Source: Hyphomicrobiales bacterium (GTDB lineage: Bacteria > Pseudomonadota > Alphaproteobacteria > Rhizobiales > Rhizobiaceae). From it: a DNA stretch of 64,000 nt. This document shows positions 19,488-29,842 of the stretch, piece by piece. Under the pieces are notes generated by a model. It was not told where the DNA came from. It ran no database searches and saw nothing but the letters and a program-made list of their open reading frames with translations. Positions within the stretch are counted from its first letter, which is position 1. The number at the start of each line of letters is the position of its first letter. The stretch spans positions 186,001-250,000 of the forward strand of contig UBQX01000006.1 of NCBI GenBank assembly GCA_900467685.1. Reading direction: 5' to 3'. Both the position numbers and the translations under genes were made by a program.

Positions 19488-19793
19488 ATGGCCACCGACA
19501 AGGACTTCGAGCGCATCGCATTGTCGCTGCCCGGAACCGAAGCGCGGCCGCATGTTGATCGCACGGCCTATCGTGTGCGCCGCATCTACGCCACGTTGGC
19601 ACCCGACCGGACGAGCGCCAACCTTATGTATGGGCCGAGCGACCAGAAACGCTTTTGCGAGGCGCGACCGGACGCGTTCATTCCATTGCCGAACAAGTGG
19701 GGCGAGAAGGGCGCGACGACCGTCATTCTGGCCGCCGTCAGCGAGAACGAGTTGCGCGAAGCGCTGGAACGCGCCTGGGAACTCCATCAGTAG
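19488..19793 (+). CDS. MmcQ/YjbR family protein
   Basis: A protein of 101 residues from the ATG at 19488, preceded by GGGGGAAAGC. An upstream in-frame ATG at 19413 adds non-matching sequence. Features of the family are the N-terminal DFERIALSLPGTEARPH and the late FIPLPNKWGEKGATTVIL followed by ELREALERAWELHQ. The fold is CyaY-like with proposed DNA binding; no function is proven. It is transcribed divergently from the TetR gene through a shared operator region. Confidence 0.88.
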   Translation: MATDKDFERIALSLPGTEARPHVDRTAYRVRRIYATLAPDRTSANLMYGPSDQKRFCEARPDAFIPLPNKWGEKGATTVILAAVSENELREALERAWELHQ

Positions 19794-19875
19794 ATGGATT
19801 TCGAGACGATGATGGTTTTGGAAGAAAAGGCGGCGGCGGCACTCCTCTGCCGCCGCCGCTGGGCGGTCCGTGGCA

Positions 19876-20277
19876 TCAATTTACGACGCCGACGACCACA
19901 TAGGTCTGCGGATCAACGATCACGCGTTCCTTGTTGACGATCGCATAGGAGTAGTCCGGGCTGTCCGGCACCGGCGTTAGGACGACTTCATGCGGAAGCT
20001 TGGTGCCGACGCGGACTTCCTCGCGAACGACCACTGGTTCGGTCGTCGGTACCGGGCGCTCGCGCACATAGGTCACCACTTCGTGCGGCGGCGGGTTGAG
20101 CGCCGTGCCGGCAATCGCGCCAACGACGCCGCCGACCGCTGCGCCCACCGGTCCGCCGACCACTGCGCCAGTCACAGCACCACCGGCCGCGCCGGTCACG
20201 GTGCTGTCATTGGCCAGAACAGGCGTGGCCGCAAGAGGAGCCACGATCGTACAAAGGATCAACAGGGACTTTCTCAT
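19876..20277 (-). CDS. DUF1236 secreted protein with glycine-rich segment
   Basis: A protein of 133 residues from the ATG at 20277. A signal peptide (MRKSLLILCTIVAPLAATPVLA) precedes a Gly/Ala/Val-rich segment (residues 25-57, GGAVTGAVVGGPVGAAVGG) that resembles glycine-zipper or membrane-associated sequence. The C-terminal DUF1236 part has PDSPDYSYAIVNKERVIVDP and ends YVVVGVVN. It is exported to the periplasm or outer membrane; the role is unknown. The family is frequent in rhizobia. Confidence 0.88.
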   Translation of the reverse strand: MRKSLLILCTIVAPLAATPVLANDSTVTGAAGGAVTGAVVGGPVGAAVGGVVGAIAGTALNPPPHEVVTYVRERPVPTTEPVVVREEVRVGTKLPHEVVLTPVPDSPDYSYAIVNKERVIVDPQTYVVVGVVN

Positions 20278-20456
20278 CGGTCTATCCTTTCGGGTTGTTT
20301 CCGATACGGCTAATGAACGTCCCCCACAGGCTCTTGTTCCGCATTTTGTTGATGCACGCCTGTGAATAGGGGCAATTCGGATTGGCTTTTTGACGCCCCC
20401 ATCCCTAAATCGGTGCCTCGTACACGCCCATGCCCGCATGCCTCTAGGAGACCTTC

Positions 20457-22781
20457 ATGTCGCAAGCCGAAGCCCAGGTTGCCGCCCGCATTTCCCTTGT
20501 CATCGCCGCCGAGATCAATGCCCGGCCGGACCAGCTGAAGGCCGCCGTCGGCCTGCTGGACGAAGGTGCAACGGTCCCCTTCATCGCCCGCTACCGCAAG
20601 GAAGTGACCGGCGGGCTCGATGACACGCAGCTTCGTACGCTCGCCGAGCGGCTGACCTATCTGCGCGAAATGGAAGCCCGCCGCGCCGCAATTGCGGACT
20701 CGATCACGTCTCAGGGCAAGATGACCGATGCACTGGCCGCCTCGCTTGCCAAGGCGACGACCAAGGCCGAGCTTGAGGACATCTATCTGCCCTACAAGCC
20801 GAAGCGCCGCACCAAGGCCGAGATCGCCCGCGAACGCGGCCTGCAACCGCTGGCCGATGCCATCTGGGCCGACCGCCGTGCTGACCCGCAGGCGCTTGCA
20901 GCTAGCTACATCAAGGACGATGTGCCGGATGTGAAGGCCGCGCTTGAAGGTGCCCGCGATATCGTCGCAGAAACCATGAGCGAGAATGCCGCACTCGTCG
21001 GCCGCCTGCGTAATCACATGAAGGAGAAGTCGTTCCTGCGCGCCCGTGTCGTTTCCGGCAAGGAAGAGGCGGGCGCGAAGTTTTCCGACTATTTCACCCA
21101 CGATGAGCGCTGGGCCAATGTCCCTTCGCACCGGGCGCTTGCCATGCTGCGCGGCTGGAACGAGGAAGTGCTGACGCTTTCCATCGACGTCGACGCCGAC
21201 GATACGTCGCCGGTCAAACCGGCTCACCGAATGATCGCCGGCGAGTTCGGCATCGGCGCGGCAGGTCCGGCCGATCAATGGTTGATGGAGGTCGCCGGCT
21301 GGTGCTGGCGCGTCAAGTTGTCCTCTTCGCTCTCGCTCGACCTGATGCGGGACCTGCGGGAACGCGCCGAAGAAGAGGCGATCCGCGTCTTCGCCCGCAA
21401 TCTCAAGGACCTGCTGCTGGCAGCCCCCGCCGGCGGCAAGGCGACGCTCGGCCTCGATCCCGGCATCCGCACCGGCGTCAAGGTCGCCGCTGTCGATGCG
21501 ACCGGCAAGCTCCTGGAGACCGCGACCGTCTATCCCTTCCAGCCGCGCAACGACATTTCTGGCGCGATGGCCACGCTTTCGGCTCTGATCCGCAAGCACA
21601 AGATCGAGCTGATCGCCATCGGCAACGGCACGGCCAGCCGCGAGACCGAGAAGCTGGCTGCGGAAGTCATCAACACCCTGCAGGGCGCGAAGCCCCAGAA
21701 GGTCGTGGTGTCAGAAGCCGGCGCCTCGGTCTATTCGGCCTCCGAAACCGCGGCGAAGGAATTCCCCGGCCTGGACGTGTCGCTCCGCGGTGCGGTCTCC
21801 ATCGCCCGCCGCCTGCAGGATCCTCTGGCCGAACTCGTGAAGATCGAACCGAAGTCCATCGGCGTCGGGCAATACCAGCACGATGTCGACCAGTCGCGGC
21901 TTGCCCGCTCCCTGGATGCCGTGGTGGAAGACGCCGTGAACGCGGTTGGCGTCGATCTCAACACCGCCTCCATACCGCTGCTTTCCCGCGTCTCCGGCCT
22001 CGGCCCTTCGATTGCGGAAGCCATCGTCGTCCACCGCAACGAGGTCGGCGCGTTCAGGAGCCGCAAGGAGCTGCTCAAGGTCTCGCGCCTCGGCCAGCGC
22101 ACCTTCGAGCAATGCGCGGGCTTCCTGCGCATCCCCGGCGGCGATGAGCCGCTGGATGCCTCCTCGGTTCACCCCGAAGCCTATGGCGTCGCCAAGAAGA
22201 TCGTCGCCGCCTGCGGCCGCGATGTCCGTTCGCTGATGGGCGATAGCGCCGCCCTGAAGAAGCTCGATCCGAAGCTCTTCGTCGACGAACGCTTCGGCCT
22301 GCCGACGGTCAAGGACATCCTCGCCGAGCTCGAGAAGCCCGGCCGCGACCCGCGCCCCGAATTCAAGACCGCCACCTTTGCTGATGGCGTCGAGGAGATG
22401 ACGGATCTGAAAGTCGGGATGCTGCTCGAAGGCACGGTGACCAACGTTGCCGCCTTCGGCGCCTTCGTCGATATTGGCGTCCACCAGGACGGCCTTGTCC
22501 ATGTCTCGCAACTGGCGGACCGTTTCGTGAAGGATCCGAACGAGGTCGTGAAGGTCGGCGATGTCGTGAAGGTGCGGGTGACGGAAGTGGACGTAAAGCG
22601 CAAGCGCATCGGTCTCACCATGCGCAAGGACGGCGGCGGCGAGCGTGAGGCCCGTCCGGCCCCGCGTGACGACCGCAACACGCGCGCCGGCAGTCGCCCG
22701 ATGAGCGCTGCGCCAAAAGCGGAATCGCAGGGGCAGGGCGCGCTGGCCGCCAAGCTTGCGGAAGCCATGCGCCGCAAGTGA
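20457..22781 (+). CDS. tex: RNA-binding transcriptional accessory protein Tex
   Basis: A 774-residue protein. The order is the helical Tex N-terminal domain, a YqgF/RuvX-like nuclease-fold domain ([17 protein letters not shown] at about 334-350), helix-hairpin-helix modules ([21 protein letters not shown]) and an S1 RNA-binding domain ([32 protein letters not shown], about 660-692). A basic, disordered tail follows. TAGGAGACCTTC precedes the ATG. Tex is a conserved nucleic-acid-binding factor linked to transcription; the exact role is unsettled. Confidence 0.97.
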   Translation: MSQAEAQVAARISLVIAAEINARPDQLKAAVGLLDEGATVPFIARYRKEVTGGLDDTQLRTLAERLTYLREMEARRAAIADSITSQGKMTDALAASLAKATTKAELEDIYLPYKPKRRTKAEIARERGLQPLADAIWADRRADPQALAASYIKDDVPDVKAALEGARDIVAETMSENAALVGRLRNHMKEKSFLRARVVSGKEEAGAKFSDYFTHDERWANVPSHRALAMLRGWNEEVLTLSIDVDADDTSPVKPAHRMIAGEFGIGAAGPADQWLMEVAGWCWRVKLSSSLSLDLMRDLRERAEEEAIRVFARNLKDLLLAAPAGGKATLGLDPGIRTGVKVAAVDATGKLLETATVYPFQPRNDISGAMATLSALIRKHKIELIAIGNGTASRETEKLAAEVINTLQGAKPQKVVVSEAGASVYSASETAAKEFPGLDVSLRGAVSIARRLQDPLAELVKIEPKSIGVGQYQHDVDQSRLARSLDAVVEDAVNAVGVDLNTASIPLLSRVSGLGPSIAEAIVVHRNEVGAFRSRKELLKVSRLGQRTFEQCAGFLRIPGGDEPLDASSVHPEAYGVAKKIVAACGRDVRSLMGDSAALKKLDPKLFVDERFGLPTVKDILAELEKPGRDPRPEFKTATFADGVEEMTDLKVGMLLEGTVTNVAAFGAFVDIGVHQDGLVHVSQLADRFVKDPNEVVKVGDVVKVRVTEVDVKRKRIGLTMRKDGGGEREARPAPRDDRNTRAGSRPMSAAPKAESQGQGALAAKLAEAMRRK

Positions 22782-22794
22782 AACAAATTGAGAA

Positions 22795-22826
22795 GCGCGC
22801 CGCAGCCCCCAAAACATGCGGCGCGC
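22795..22826. terminator. GC-rich hairpin after tex
   Basis: The arms GCGCGCCGCA (22795-22804) and TGCGGCGCGC (22817-22826) are perfect 10-bp complements around a 12-base loop. No T tract follows on the + strand. Confidence 0.6.
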
Positions 22827-23139
22827 CCTCAACATCTTGAGTTTACGCCGCGCCCAATGGTCACGGCCTTACGTGCTGAAAAGTCTTTTCGCGCAATGTC
22901 TCCGGGGAGACCCCGGCTGAAACCCGAGCATTCCATGAAGTGCATTTGCTTGGCTCGGCAGGGTTTCCACCGGGCACCAGGTTTCCGCTCGAGCCACAAT
23001 GCGCCCGCTGCAGTCCCCCGTCTTCATGTCAGCTCTTTAAAGGCGCTGCTTGTTGTCCAGACCCGCAACGCCTTGTGGGATTTGTGCCACGAATGACGGA
23101 CCGGTTGTAGCAACATTTCTGGGATGAAGTCGGAGGCCG
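22827..23139. other. Spacer between tex and the leftward regulator
   Basis: About 310 bases with no gene I accept. It holds a compact hairpin CCGGGG-AGA-CCCCGG at 22902-22916. A 102-codon open frame across 22788-23096 lacks a ribosome site and recognisable sequence. Confidence 0.4.
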
Positions 23140-23991
23140 TCAGGCGGGTTCGGCAGATGCCACGACGGCCGCGTAGGCTTCGTCAATGCGGGCGAGCTTG
23201 TCGGCCTGATAGTCGACATACTCCCTGATGAACCCGTGGGACAGCCATAGAGACGATGCGCCGCGCCGCCCGGTCCAGCCAAGGCTACCCTCGCGCTCCG
23301 CGATCGCCATCTTCCGTGACAAATGCGTCTTGGTGACCCGCAATGCCGTGGCGATTTCGTCGAGCGAGCCGATGCCGGTCACGACGCGGTCGTCATTGGG
23401 CGAGAAGTCGGTGATGGTGGCGATCATCTTGTCCATGACGAGGCCGCCGTCGTTCATCCATGTAAACAGTGAAAAAGTGCCATCGGGGCTTACGGATCGC
23501 TGCGATTGCATGATCCGGTTGACGATCTCGGGATGCAGTCTGGCCAGCATGCCCGCTGTCTCGGCGAAGGTCTGGGCCCGTGCGCCGTTGTCGAACATGT
23601 CCAGTGTCTTGAGGTGAATGCCGACCCACACGCCCAGCAGACCGATGGTTTCTTCCGCAAGCTTCAGCGGCCGCGACCGTTTGTCCTCCGGCGCGACGCT
23701 TGACCGTATCACGCCATACTTTTCCATTTCTCGAATGAAGTCGTGGGCTGTGTTGCGGCTGGCGATCCGGCAGGCGGCCACGGCCTCCAGGAAGCGGCTG
23801 AGATGCAGCGTGAGGTCCTTGCTCCGGAACATCATGGCGGCCGCGAGCTGCGCCAGAAGATAGCGCTGCTGCGTCCCGAATACGCCGGCCAGACGCGGCG
23901 CACTCCGTTCGACGATCAGGAAGGAGCCAGCCTGCTGACGCAGGATGTCGAGGACCTTTTCATGCGTGGCAATGGCGTCTGCGGTCAGCAT
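23140..23991 (-). CDS. Putative regulator with two winged-helix regions
   Basis: A protein of 283 residues from the ATG at 23991; an upstream in-frame start adds unrelated sequence. Two stretches look like helix-turn-helix units. One (residues 60-112) has CRIASRNTAHDFIREMEKYGVIR followed by a basic wing (DKRSRPLKL). The other (207-250) has LDEIATALRVTKTHLSRKMAIAEREG followed by GRRGASSLWL. A helical linker (113-206) joins them. This looks like a MarR-like or double winged-helix regulator, not a family I can name. It is divergent from sthA (225-base gap), so it could control sthA or itself. Confidence 0.65.
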   Translation of the reverse strand: MLTADAIATHEKVLDILRQQAGSFLIVERSAPRLAGVFGTQQRYLLAQLAAAMMFRSKDLTLHLSRFLEAVAACRIASRNTAHDFIREMEKYGVIRSSVAPEDKRSRPLKLAEETIGLLGVWVGIHLKTLDMFDNGARAQTFAETAGMLARLHPEIVNRIMQSQRSVSPDGTFSLFTWMNDGGLVMDKMIATITDFSPNDDRVVTGIGSLDEIATALRVTKTHLSRKMAIAEREGSLGWTGRRGASSLWLSHGFIREYVDYQADKLARIDEAYAAVVASAEPA

Positions 23992-24215
23992 AGAATGCGA
24001 CCTGCACGGAAGAACTCGAAACTGTTGCACATCATGAGCGTTGCGCGGCCTGCAATAGGGTCTGGACACATCTTCTCTGCCCTATCCATACGATTTGATC
24101 AAGTGGGCAGAAAATTGTCGTTTCTGGTCACCATACTGTTGAAAACTTGGGAGTATTCATGTTGCAATGCACCATGGAACGCGAGTCCCGTTTGCCGGGG
24201 GCCAGGGGTTACTGC

Positions 24216-25646
24216 ATGTACCAATATGATCTCGTCGTCGTCGGGAGCGGTCCCGCAGGTCGCCGCGCCGCCATTCAGGCCGCCAAACTTGAGAAGAGGG
24301 TTCTCGTCATCGAGAAAGGGACCCGCGTCGGCGGTGTGTCGGTCCATACCGGCACTATTCCCTCGAAGACGATGCGCGAGACGGCGTTGAACCTCAGCGG
24401 CTGGCGCGAGCGCGGCTTTTACGGCCGATCCTACCGCGTTAAGCAGGAGATCAGCGCCGACGACCTGCGCCGCCGGCTGCTGATCACGCTCGATCACGAG
24501 GTGGATGTGCTGGAGCACCAGTTCGCGCGCAACCGCGTGCAGCAGATGCGCGGCAAGGCGAGCTTCATTGACCGCAACACGCTGGAAATCGTCAAGGAGG
24601 ACGGCGAGACGCTGCGCGTAACAACAGCCTCCGTCCTTCTCGCGGTCGGCACGCGCCCGTTTCGCCCGGATTACATTCCCTTCGACCGCGACCGCATCAT
24701 CGACAGCGATGAAATCCTGGAGATCAAGCAGGTGCCGCGCTCCATGATCGTGATCGGCGCGGGCGTTATCGGCGTCGAATACGCAACGATCTTCTCGGCA
24801 CTCGATACGAATATCACGCTGATCGAGCCGCGCGATTCCATGCTCGATTTCATCGACAAGGAGATCCTGCAGGACTTCACCTACCAGCTCCGCGATCGCA
24901 ACATGAAGCTGCTCTTCGGCCAGCCCGTTGAAAAGATTGACAAGGACACGACCGGCAAGTGTCGTGTCACCCTGAAGACCGGCCGCACGCTCACCGCCGA
25001 CATGGTTCTCTTCGCTGCTGGCCGCATGGGCGCAACCGACACGCTGAACCTGCCCGCTATCGGCATCGAGCCGGACAATCGCGGCCGGATCAAGGTCGAT
25101 CCCGAGACCTTCCAGACCGACATCCCCGGCATCTATGCCGCCGGCGATGTGGTGGGCTTCCCCTCGCTCGCCTCGACCTCCATGGAGCAGGGCCGCATCG
25201 CCGCCCGCCACGCAGTCGGCGCCCCCGCGAACGAGCCACCGCATTACTTCCCCTACGGCATCTATGCCGTGCCGGAAATCTCCACCTGCGGGCTGACCGA
25301 AGAGGAGGTCCAGCAGCGCGGTATTCCTTACGAATGCGGCATCGCGCATTTCCGCGAGACCTCCCGCGGCCACATCATGGGCCTCGATACCGGCATGCTG
25401 AAGATGATCTTCTCGCTCAAGACCCGCCGTCTTCTGGGAGCCCATATCGTGGGCGAGGGTGCGACCGAACTCATCCATATCGGCCAGGCGGTGCTCAACC
25501 TCAAAGGCACGGTCGAATATTTCGTCGAGAACACGTTCAACTATCCGACGCTGGCCGAAGCCTACAAGATCGCCGGATTGGATGCCTGGAACCGAATGGG
25601 CGAGTTGAAGAAGGGCCCTGAAGTCGTTCCGCAGCCCATTGGGTGA
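24216..25646 (+). CDS. sthA: Si-specific NAD(P)(+) transhydrogenase
   Basis: A protein of 476 residues from the ATG at 24216 (CCAGGGG upstream; the frame is open further up but without family sequence). It is a soluble flavoprotein of the pyridine nucleotide-disulfide oxidoreductase family. The FAD motif GSGPAGRRAA is at 10-19. The NAD motif GAGVIGVEYA is near residue 180, and the second FAD segment is YAAGDVVGFPSLASTSMEQGR. The usual redox-active Cys pair is absent: the corresponding stretch reads GGVSVHTGTIPSKT. That supports a transhydrogenase and argues against a dihydrolipoamide or glutathione reductase. It interconverts NADPH/NAD and NADP/NADH. Confidence 0.92.
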   Translation: MYQYDLVVVGSGPAGRRAAIQAAKLEKRVLVIEKGTRVGGVSVHTGTIPSKTMRETALNLSGWRERGFYGRSYRVKQEISADDLRRRLLITLDHEVDVLEHQFARNRVQQMRGKASFIDRNTLEIVKEDGETLRVTTASVLLAVGTRPFRPDYIPFDRDRIIDSDEILEIKQVPRSMIVIGAGVIGVEYATIFSALDTNITLIEPRDSMLDFIDKEILQDFTYQLRDRNMKLLFGQPVEKIDKDTTGKCRVTLKTGRTLTADMVLFAAGRMGATDTLNLPAIGIEPDNRGRIKVDPETFQTDIPGIYAAGDVVGFPSLASTSMEQGRIAARHAVGAPANEPPHYFPYGIYAVPEISTCGLTEEEVQQRGIPYECGIAHFRETSRGHIMGLDTGMLKMIFSLKTRRLLGAHIVGEGATELIHIGQAVLNLKGTVEYFVENTFNYPTLAEAYKIAGLDAWNRMGELKKGPEVVPQPIG

Positions 25647-25682
25647 CTTCCCCCCCGCAGTCCACCTCGCTATAACCGCCCC

Positions 25683-26438
25683 ATGCAATGGACCGACGAA
25701 GCCGTGATCCTGGGGACCCGCAAACATGGAGAGAACTCCGTGATTGCGGAGGTGATGACGCGGGCGCGGGGGCGGCATATGGGGATCGTGCGCTCGGGGC
25801 GCTCGAAGGCCATGCAGCCGGTGCTGCAGCCGGGCAATCTGGTCGAGGTGACGTGGCGCGCGCGTCTGGAGGAGCATCTCGGCGAGTTCAGGCTGGAACC
25901 GATCAGAAGCCGCGCGGCGGCGCTGATGGAAAGCGCGGTCTCGATCTATGGCGTGCAGGCCATGGCCGCACTCCTGCGGCTCCTGCCTGAGCGCGATCCG
26001 CATCCGCATCTCTTCGAGGCGCTGAACGTCATTCTCGATCACTTCGACGACCCGCTCGATGCCTGCGAACTCTATATCCGCTTCGAACTGGCTGTTCTCA
26101 ACGACCTCGGATTTGGCCTCGATCTCGCCGAATGCGCGGCGACGGGTGCGCGGACCGATCTGGCCTATGTTTCGCCGAAATCCGGCCGGGCCGTCAGCCG
26201 CGTCGCTGGCGAGCCCTATGCCGAACGGATGCTTCGCCTGCCGGCCTTTCTCGGTGAAGAGAGCCGCAAGGCGGCAAATTCCGACAGTCTTGTCGATGCC
26301 TTTGGCCTCACGGCCTACTTCCTCGAGCGCCATGTCTACGAACCGCGCGGCCTGAAGATGACCGAGGCGCGCGATGGCCTGCGCGAGGCTGCACTGAAGG
26401 CGCTTCGGCGCGCACATGAAAGGGAAATTTCCGCATGA
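25683..26438 (+). CDS. recO: DNA repair protein RecO
   Basis: A 251-residue protein with the N-terminal OB fold ([38 protein letters not shown]) and a helical C-terminal domain. The zinc-binding cysteines of many RecO proteins are reduced to a single clear C (ECAATG, residue 154 region), as in other alphaproteobacteria. RecO acts with RecR to load RecA at gaps. The stop overlaps the next start by four bases (ATGA). Confidence 0.94.
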   Translation: MQWTDEAVILGTRKHGENSVIAEVMTRARGRHMGIVRSGRSKAMQPVLQPGNLVEVTWRARLEEHLGEFRLEPIRSRAAALMESAVSIYGVQAMAALLRLLPERDPHPHLFEALNVILDHFDDPLDACELYIRFELAVLNDLGFGLDLAECAATGARTDLAYVSPKSGRAVSRVAGEPYAERMLRLPAFLGEESRKAANSDSLVDAFGLTAYFLERHVYEPRGLKMTEARDGLREAALKALRRAHEREISA

Positions 26439-26926
26439 CCGAGCCTGAACGCACCTTCGCCTCCGCGCCGTTGGCCGATGCCGCCAGGCTGACTGGCCTT
26501 GAGAGCTTGCAGAAGATGTTTTCCGGCGAGGTTCCGCCACCACCGATGGCGCGGACGCTCAATTTCCGGATATCCGAGGTCGAAGAGGGACGCGTCGAAT
26601 TTCGCGGCCTGCCGACCGCCGATCACCTGAATGCGATGGGTGTGGTGCATGGCGGCTGGACGGCGACCATCCTCGATTCGGCACTCGGCTGCGTGGTCAT
26701 GTCCATGCTGAAGCCGGGTGAGGCCTACACGACCGCCGAATTCAAGGTGAATATCGTCCGTCCTGTGACGACCGGCATGGGCGAGGTCATCTGCGAGGCG
26801 CGCATTCTCCACCGCGGGCGAACGATCGCAACCGCCGAGGGCTATCTGCGCGACAGCAAGGGCAAACTGCTTGCGCATGGGACCGAGACCTGCGCCATCT
26901 TTCCAATCGAGAACCTGATGCGATAA
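26435..26926 (+). CDS. PaaI-type hotdog thioesterase
   Basis: A 163-residue protein with the hotdog motif [25 protein letters not shown], where the HGG-D pattern marks the active site, followed by [13 protein letters not shown] and [26 protein letters not shown]. Members hydrolyse acyl-CoA thioesters; the substrate is not known. It overlaps recO by four bases and is probably co-transcribed. Confidence 0.9.
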   Translation: MTEPERTFASAPLADAARLTGLESLQKMFSGEVPPPPMARTLNFRISEVEEGRVEFRGLPTADHLNAMGVVHGGWTATILDSALGCVVMSMLKPGEAYTTAEFKVNIVRPVTTGMGEVICEARILHRGRTIATAEGYLRDSKGKLLAHGTETCAIFPIENLMR

Positions 26927-26986
26927 GAAGAGGGTACGCCACCCGCACCGGCTGGCCGCAGCGGGCATGATGTCCGGAGGAATTCG

Positions 26987-29824
26987 ATGTACGAAGTGAT
27001 TGCCCTGGTTCTTGCCCTGGTTGCTGTCATCCTGCTGAGACGGGCGGAGACCCGCATATCGAAACTCGAAAACCGGGTGAGGGATCTCGAAGCCCGGTCA
27101 ATGGCGGCCGCCGCTGCGCCGATGACGGCGGATGCGCCTGTATTGGTGGAAACGATCGAGACGGCGGATGAGCTGCGGCCGGTGGATGTCGAGCCGACGG
27201 AAATGGTGGAGAGCGCTGAACCGGTCGAGATGGCCGTGCATGTATCGCAGGACATGCTGCCGGAGCCGGCCGTTTCCGAACCCTCGCCGCAAAAGCCGCA
27301 GCAAAGTCTGGAAAGCATGATCGGCGCCCGTTGGCCGGTCTGGGTCGGCGGTCTGGCGCTGGCGCTGGGCGGCATTTTCATGGTGAAATATTCAATCGAA
27401 CAGGGGCTGGTCAGCCCTGCCGTGCGTCTGACGATGGCGAGCCTTTTCGGCCTCGTGCTGCTGGCGCTGGGTGAATGGGTGCGCCGCCGCCAGCGCCCGC
27501 TCGATCTCCCGGCGCTCAAGCATGCGCTTGTTCCCGGTGCGTTGACGGCAGCCGGTTCGGTTACGCTGTTCGGCGCGATCTACGCGGCTTATGGGTTCTA
27601 TGATTACCTGGGTCCGACACTAGCCTTTGCGCTTCTCGCGATCGTCGCGCTGGTGACGGTTGGCCTTTCTCTCCTGCACGGGCAGGCGCTCGCGGGCATC
27701 GGCCTGCTGGCCGCCATGATCACGCCGGCCCTCATCGGCAGCGACGATCCCAATGCCTGGGGTCTCTTCACCTATCTGACCATCGCCTGGTTCGCGACCA
27801 TGGCCGCCGCGCGCATCCGCCGCTGGAATGCCGTGCCGGCACTGGCCAACACCATGATGCTGATCTGGTATGCCGTCTTCATGGCGCATGTGCCGCCCTT
27901 CGGCGTCTGGGCCATGGTGCTCTCCGTGGCCGCCATGATGGCTGGACTGGCGCTGCTTTGGCCGGCTGGTGATGGCGAAGAAGAAAGCGAACAGGCGGTC
28001 GAAACGCAAGCCGAAACGGATGAAACGGAGAAGCCGAAGTCCTCCGCGTTCCGCGTCTGGCGCACCGAAGCCTTGCCGCGTGTGCCGCATCGCTGGGTGC
28101 GGTTCACGGGCGTGCTTGCCGCTCTCGCGGCCGGCGCTGGCCTCATGGTTTTCGGTGGGCTCGACGGCATTTCCACGATGGAAATGATCGAATTTGGAAC
28201 CTTGTCCGTCGCGATTGCGGCCGTGGGTGCCTGGCGCTCTTCCGGCTTCCTCTTCGCGCTCGGCGGTCTTGTCGCAGCGCTGATCGGCAGCCTCAACGCG
28301 GCCACGGGCGATGCTTTCAGCGGCATTGGCCTGCTGGCCAGCGGCGAGATGCCGCCGGTTGCCGTCCTCGGCGACAGCCTTGTCGGCCCTCTATTGAGTC
28401 TCGGTCTTGCCTTCGCGGCACTTGGGGTCCTGGCGCTGCATCGCCATGGCCGCAGCGCGCCAGCCTACGCGGTCCTGTGGTCCTGGCTCATGTGGATCGC
28501 GCCGCTGACGCTCGCCATGCTGAGCTTCCTCGAATTCGGCAATTTCACTCTTGATCTCAAGCATGGCGGCACGGGCATCGGTTATGCCGCGCTGTTCCTC
28601 GCGCTCGCCGTCTGGGTCGAAAGGCGCCCGGAGGGCACGCGCTGGCGCGACGCCATCATCGGCGGCCTCGTCACAGGGTCTTATCTGGGCGTCGTGCTGG
28701 CGCTTCACACGCTGGCGCATTCGGTTGTCACGACGATCCTCGTGGCCGTTGCCGGCTTCGCCTATCTTTATGCATCGCGCATCAAGCCGTGGCCTGCGCT
28801 CACCTGGATGATGGGCCTTGCCGGCGTCATGGTGCTGGCTCGCATCGCCTGGCAACCGAGCCTCGTCGGCGACATGACCCTGTCGAAGACGCCGTTCCTC
28901 AATCAACTGCTCCCCGGTTACGGCATCCCGGCCATCCTTGCAGGGCTCGGTGCCTATATGATCAAGGATGGACCATCGATCCGGGCGCGCAACTTCCTGC
29001 AGGCCCTGGCGAGCCTTCTCGGCCTGATGACGGTGGCGATCCTGACGCGCCACGCCCTGAATGGCGGGTCGCTGGCCGGTAACGAGCCGACGCTGGGCGA
29101 ACAGTCGATCTACACGCTGATCGCTGTCGGCGGCTCGGCGGTGCTGATGACGCTCGACATGAAGAGCCCGTCGCCGGTCTTCCGCTGGGGCTCTATGATC
29201 GTCGGCACGATCTCGCTGCTCTCGGCGCTCTTCGCGCACCTGATCACGCTGAACCCGTATTTCACCGGCGAACTCACAGGCGAATGGCCCTTCTTCAACC
29301 TGTTGCTGCTCGGCTACCTCCTGCCGGCGCTCGGCTATTTCGGGCTGGCCTATTACGCACGCGGGAAGCGCCCCGAGCCTTATGTCTACGGACTTGCGGC
29401 AGGCGGTGCTGTCATGGCTTTTGCCTGGGTCACGCTTTCTGTCCGTCGTTTCTGGCAGGGACCGGGGCTGGCGGACTGGAAGGGTTTCGATCAGGCGGAA
29501 ATGTATGCCTATTCCGTCGTCTGGCTGATTCTGGGCGTCGGCCTGCTGGTCGCCGGCTCGCGCTTCCAGGCAAAGAGCCTGCGTCTTGGCTCCGCCGTGC
29601 TGGTCTTCGCCTCGGTGCTCAAGGTCTTCCTGATCGACATGTCCAACCTCGAAGGCATTTTCCGCGCCGCCTCCTTCATCGGCCTCGGCGCCGTGCTGAT
29701 CGGCATCGGGCTCTTCTATCAGAAGGTGCTTCGGCGAATGGAGACGCCGGCCACGGAAAACGCGCCTGACGATACACCGGAAAACGGGTTGAAAGCGGAG
29801 GCTGCGGGCGATACCTCTTCCTGA
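26987..29824 (+). CDS. DUF2339 polytopic membrane protein
   Basis: A 945-residue protein. The N-terminus has one membrane segment followed by a short coiled coil (RRAETRISKLENRVRDLEAR, 22-41) and an acidic linker (about 45-105). The signature ESMIGARWPVWVGGLALALGGIFMVKYSIEQG begins the DUF2339 region. More than twenty hydrophobic segments follow to about residue 920, interrupted by a charged cytoplasmic loop near 325-350. The function is unknown. CCGGAGGAATTCG is a strong ribosome site. It is the largest protein in the window. Confidence 0.92.
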   Translation: MYEVIALVLALVAVILLRRAETRISKLENRVRDLEARSMAAAAAPMTADAPVLVETIETADELRPVDVEPTEMVESAEPVEMAVHVSQDMLPEPAVSEPSPQKPQQSLESMIGARWPVWVGGLALALGGIFMVKYSIEQGLVSPAVRLTMASLFGLVLLALGEWVRRRQRPLDLPALKHALVPGALTAAGSVTLFGAIYAAYGFYDYLGPTLAFALLAIVALVTVGLSLLHGQALAGIGLLAAMITPALIGSDDPNAWGLFTYLTIAWFATMAAARIRRWNAVPALANTMMLIWYAVFMAHVPPFGVWAMVLSVAAMMAGLALLWPAGDGEEESEQAVETQAETDETEKPKSSAFRVWRTEALPRVPHRWVRFTGVLAALAAGAGLMVFGGLDGISTMEMIEFGTLSVAIAAVGAWRSSGFLFALGGLVAALIGSLNAATGDAFSGIGLLASGEMPPVAVLGDSLVGPLLSLGLAFAALGVLALHRHGRSAPAYAVLWSWLMWIAPLTLAMLSFLEFGNFTLDLKHGGTGIGYAALFLALAVWVERRPEGTRWRDAIIGGLVTGSYLGVVLALHTLAHSVVTTILVAVAGFAYLYASRIKPWPALTWMMGLAGVMVLARIAWQPSLVGDMTLSKTPFLNQLLPGYGIPAILAGLGAYMIKDGPSIRARNFLQALASLLGLMTVAILTRHALNGGSLAGNEPTLGEQSIYTLIAVGGSAVLMTLDMKSPSPVFRWGSMIVGTISLLSALFAHLITLNPYFTGELTGEWPFFNLLLLGYLLPALGYFGLAYYARGKRPEPYVYGLAAGGAVMAFAWVTLSVRRFWQGPGLADWKGFDQAEMYAYSVVWLILGVGLLVAGSRFQAKSLRLGSAVLVFASVLKVFLIDMSNLEGIFRAASFIGLGAVLIGIGLFYQKVLRRMETPATENAPDDTPENGLKAEAAGDTSS

Positions 29825-29842
29825 CATCCCTCAGGAGAGACC

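Noticed and set aside
20310-21599. Open frame of 429 codons antisense to tex
   Set aside because: Shadow of tex; tex has full-length domain evidence.
22788-23096. Open frame of 102 codons after tex
   Set aside because: It begins in the hairpin region, has no ribosome site and looks non-coding in composition.
24099-26543. Open frame of 814 codons on the minus strand across sthA and recO
   Set aside because: It lies opposite two clear genes and shows no domain or ribosome site.
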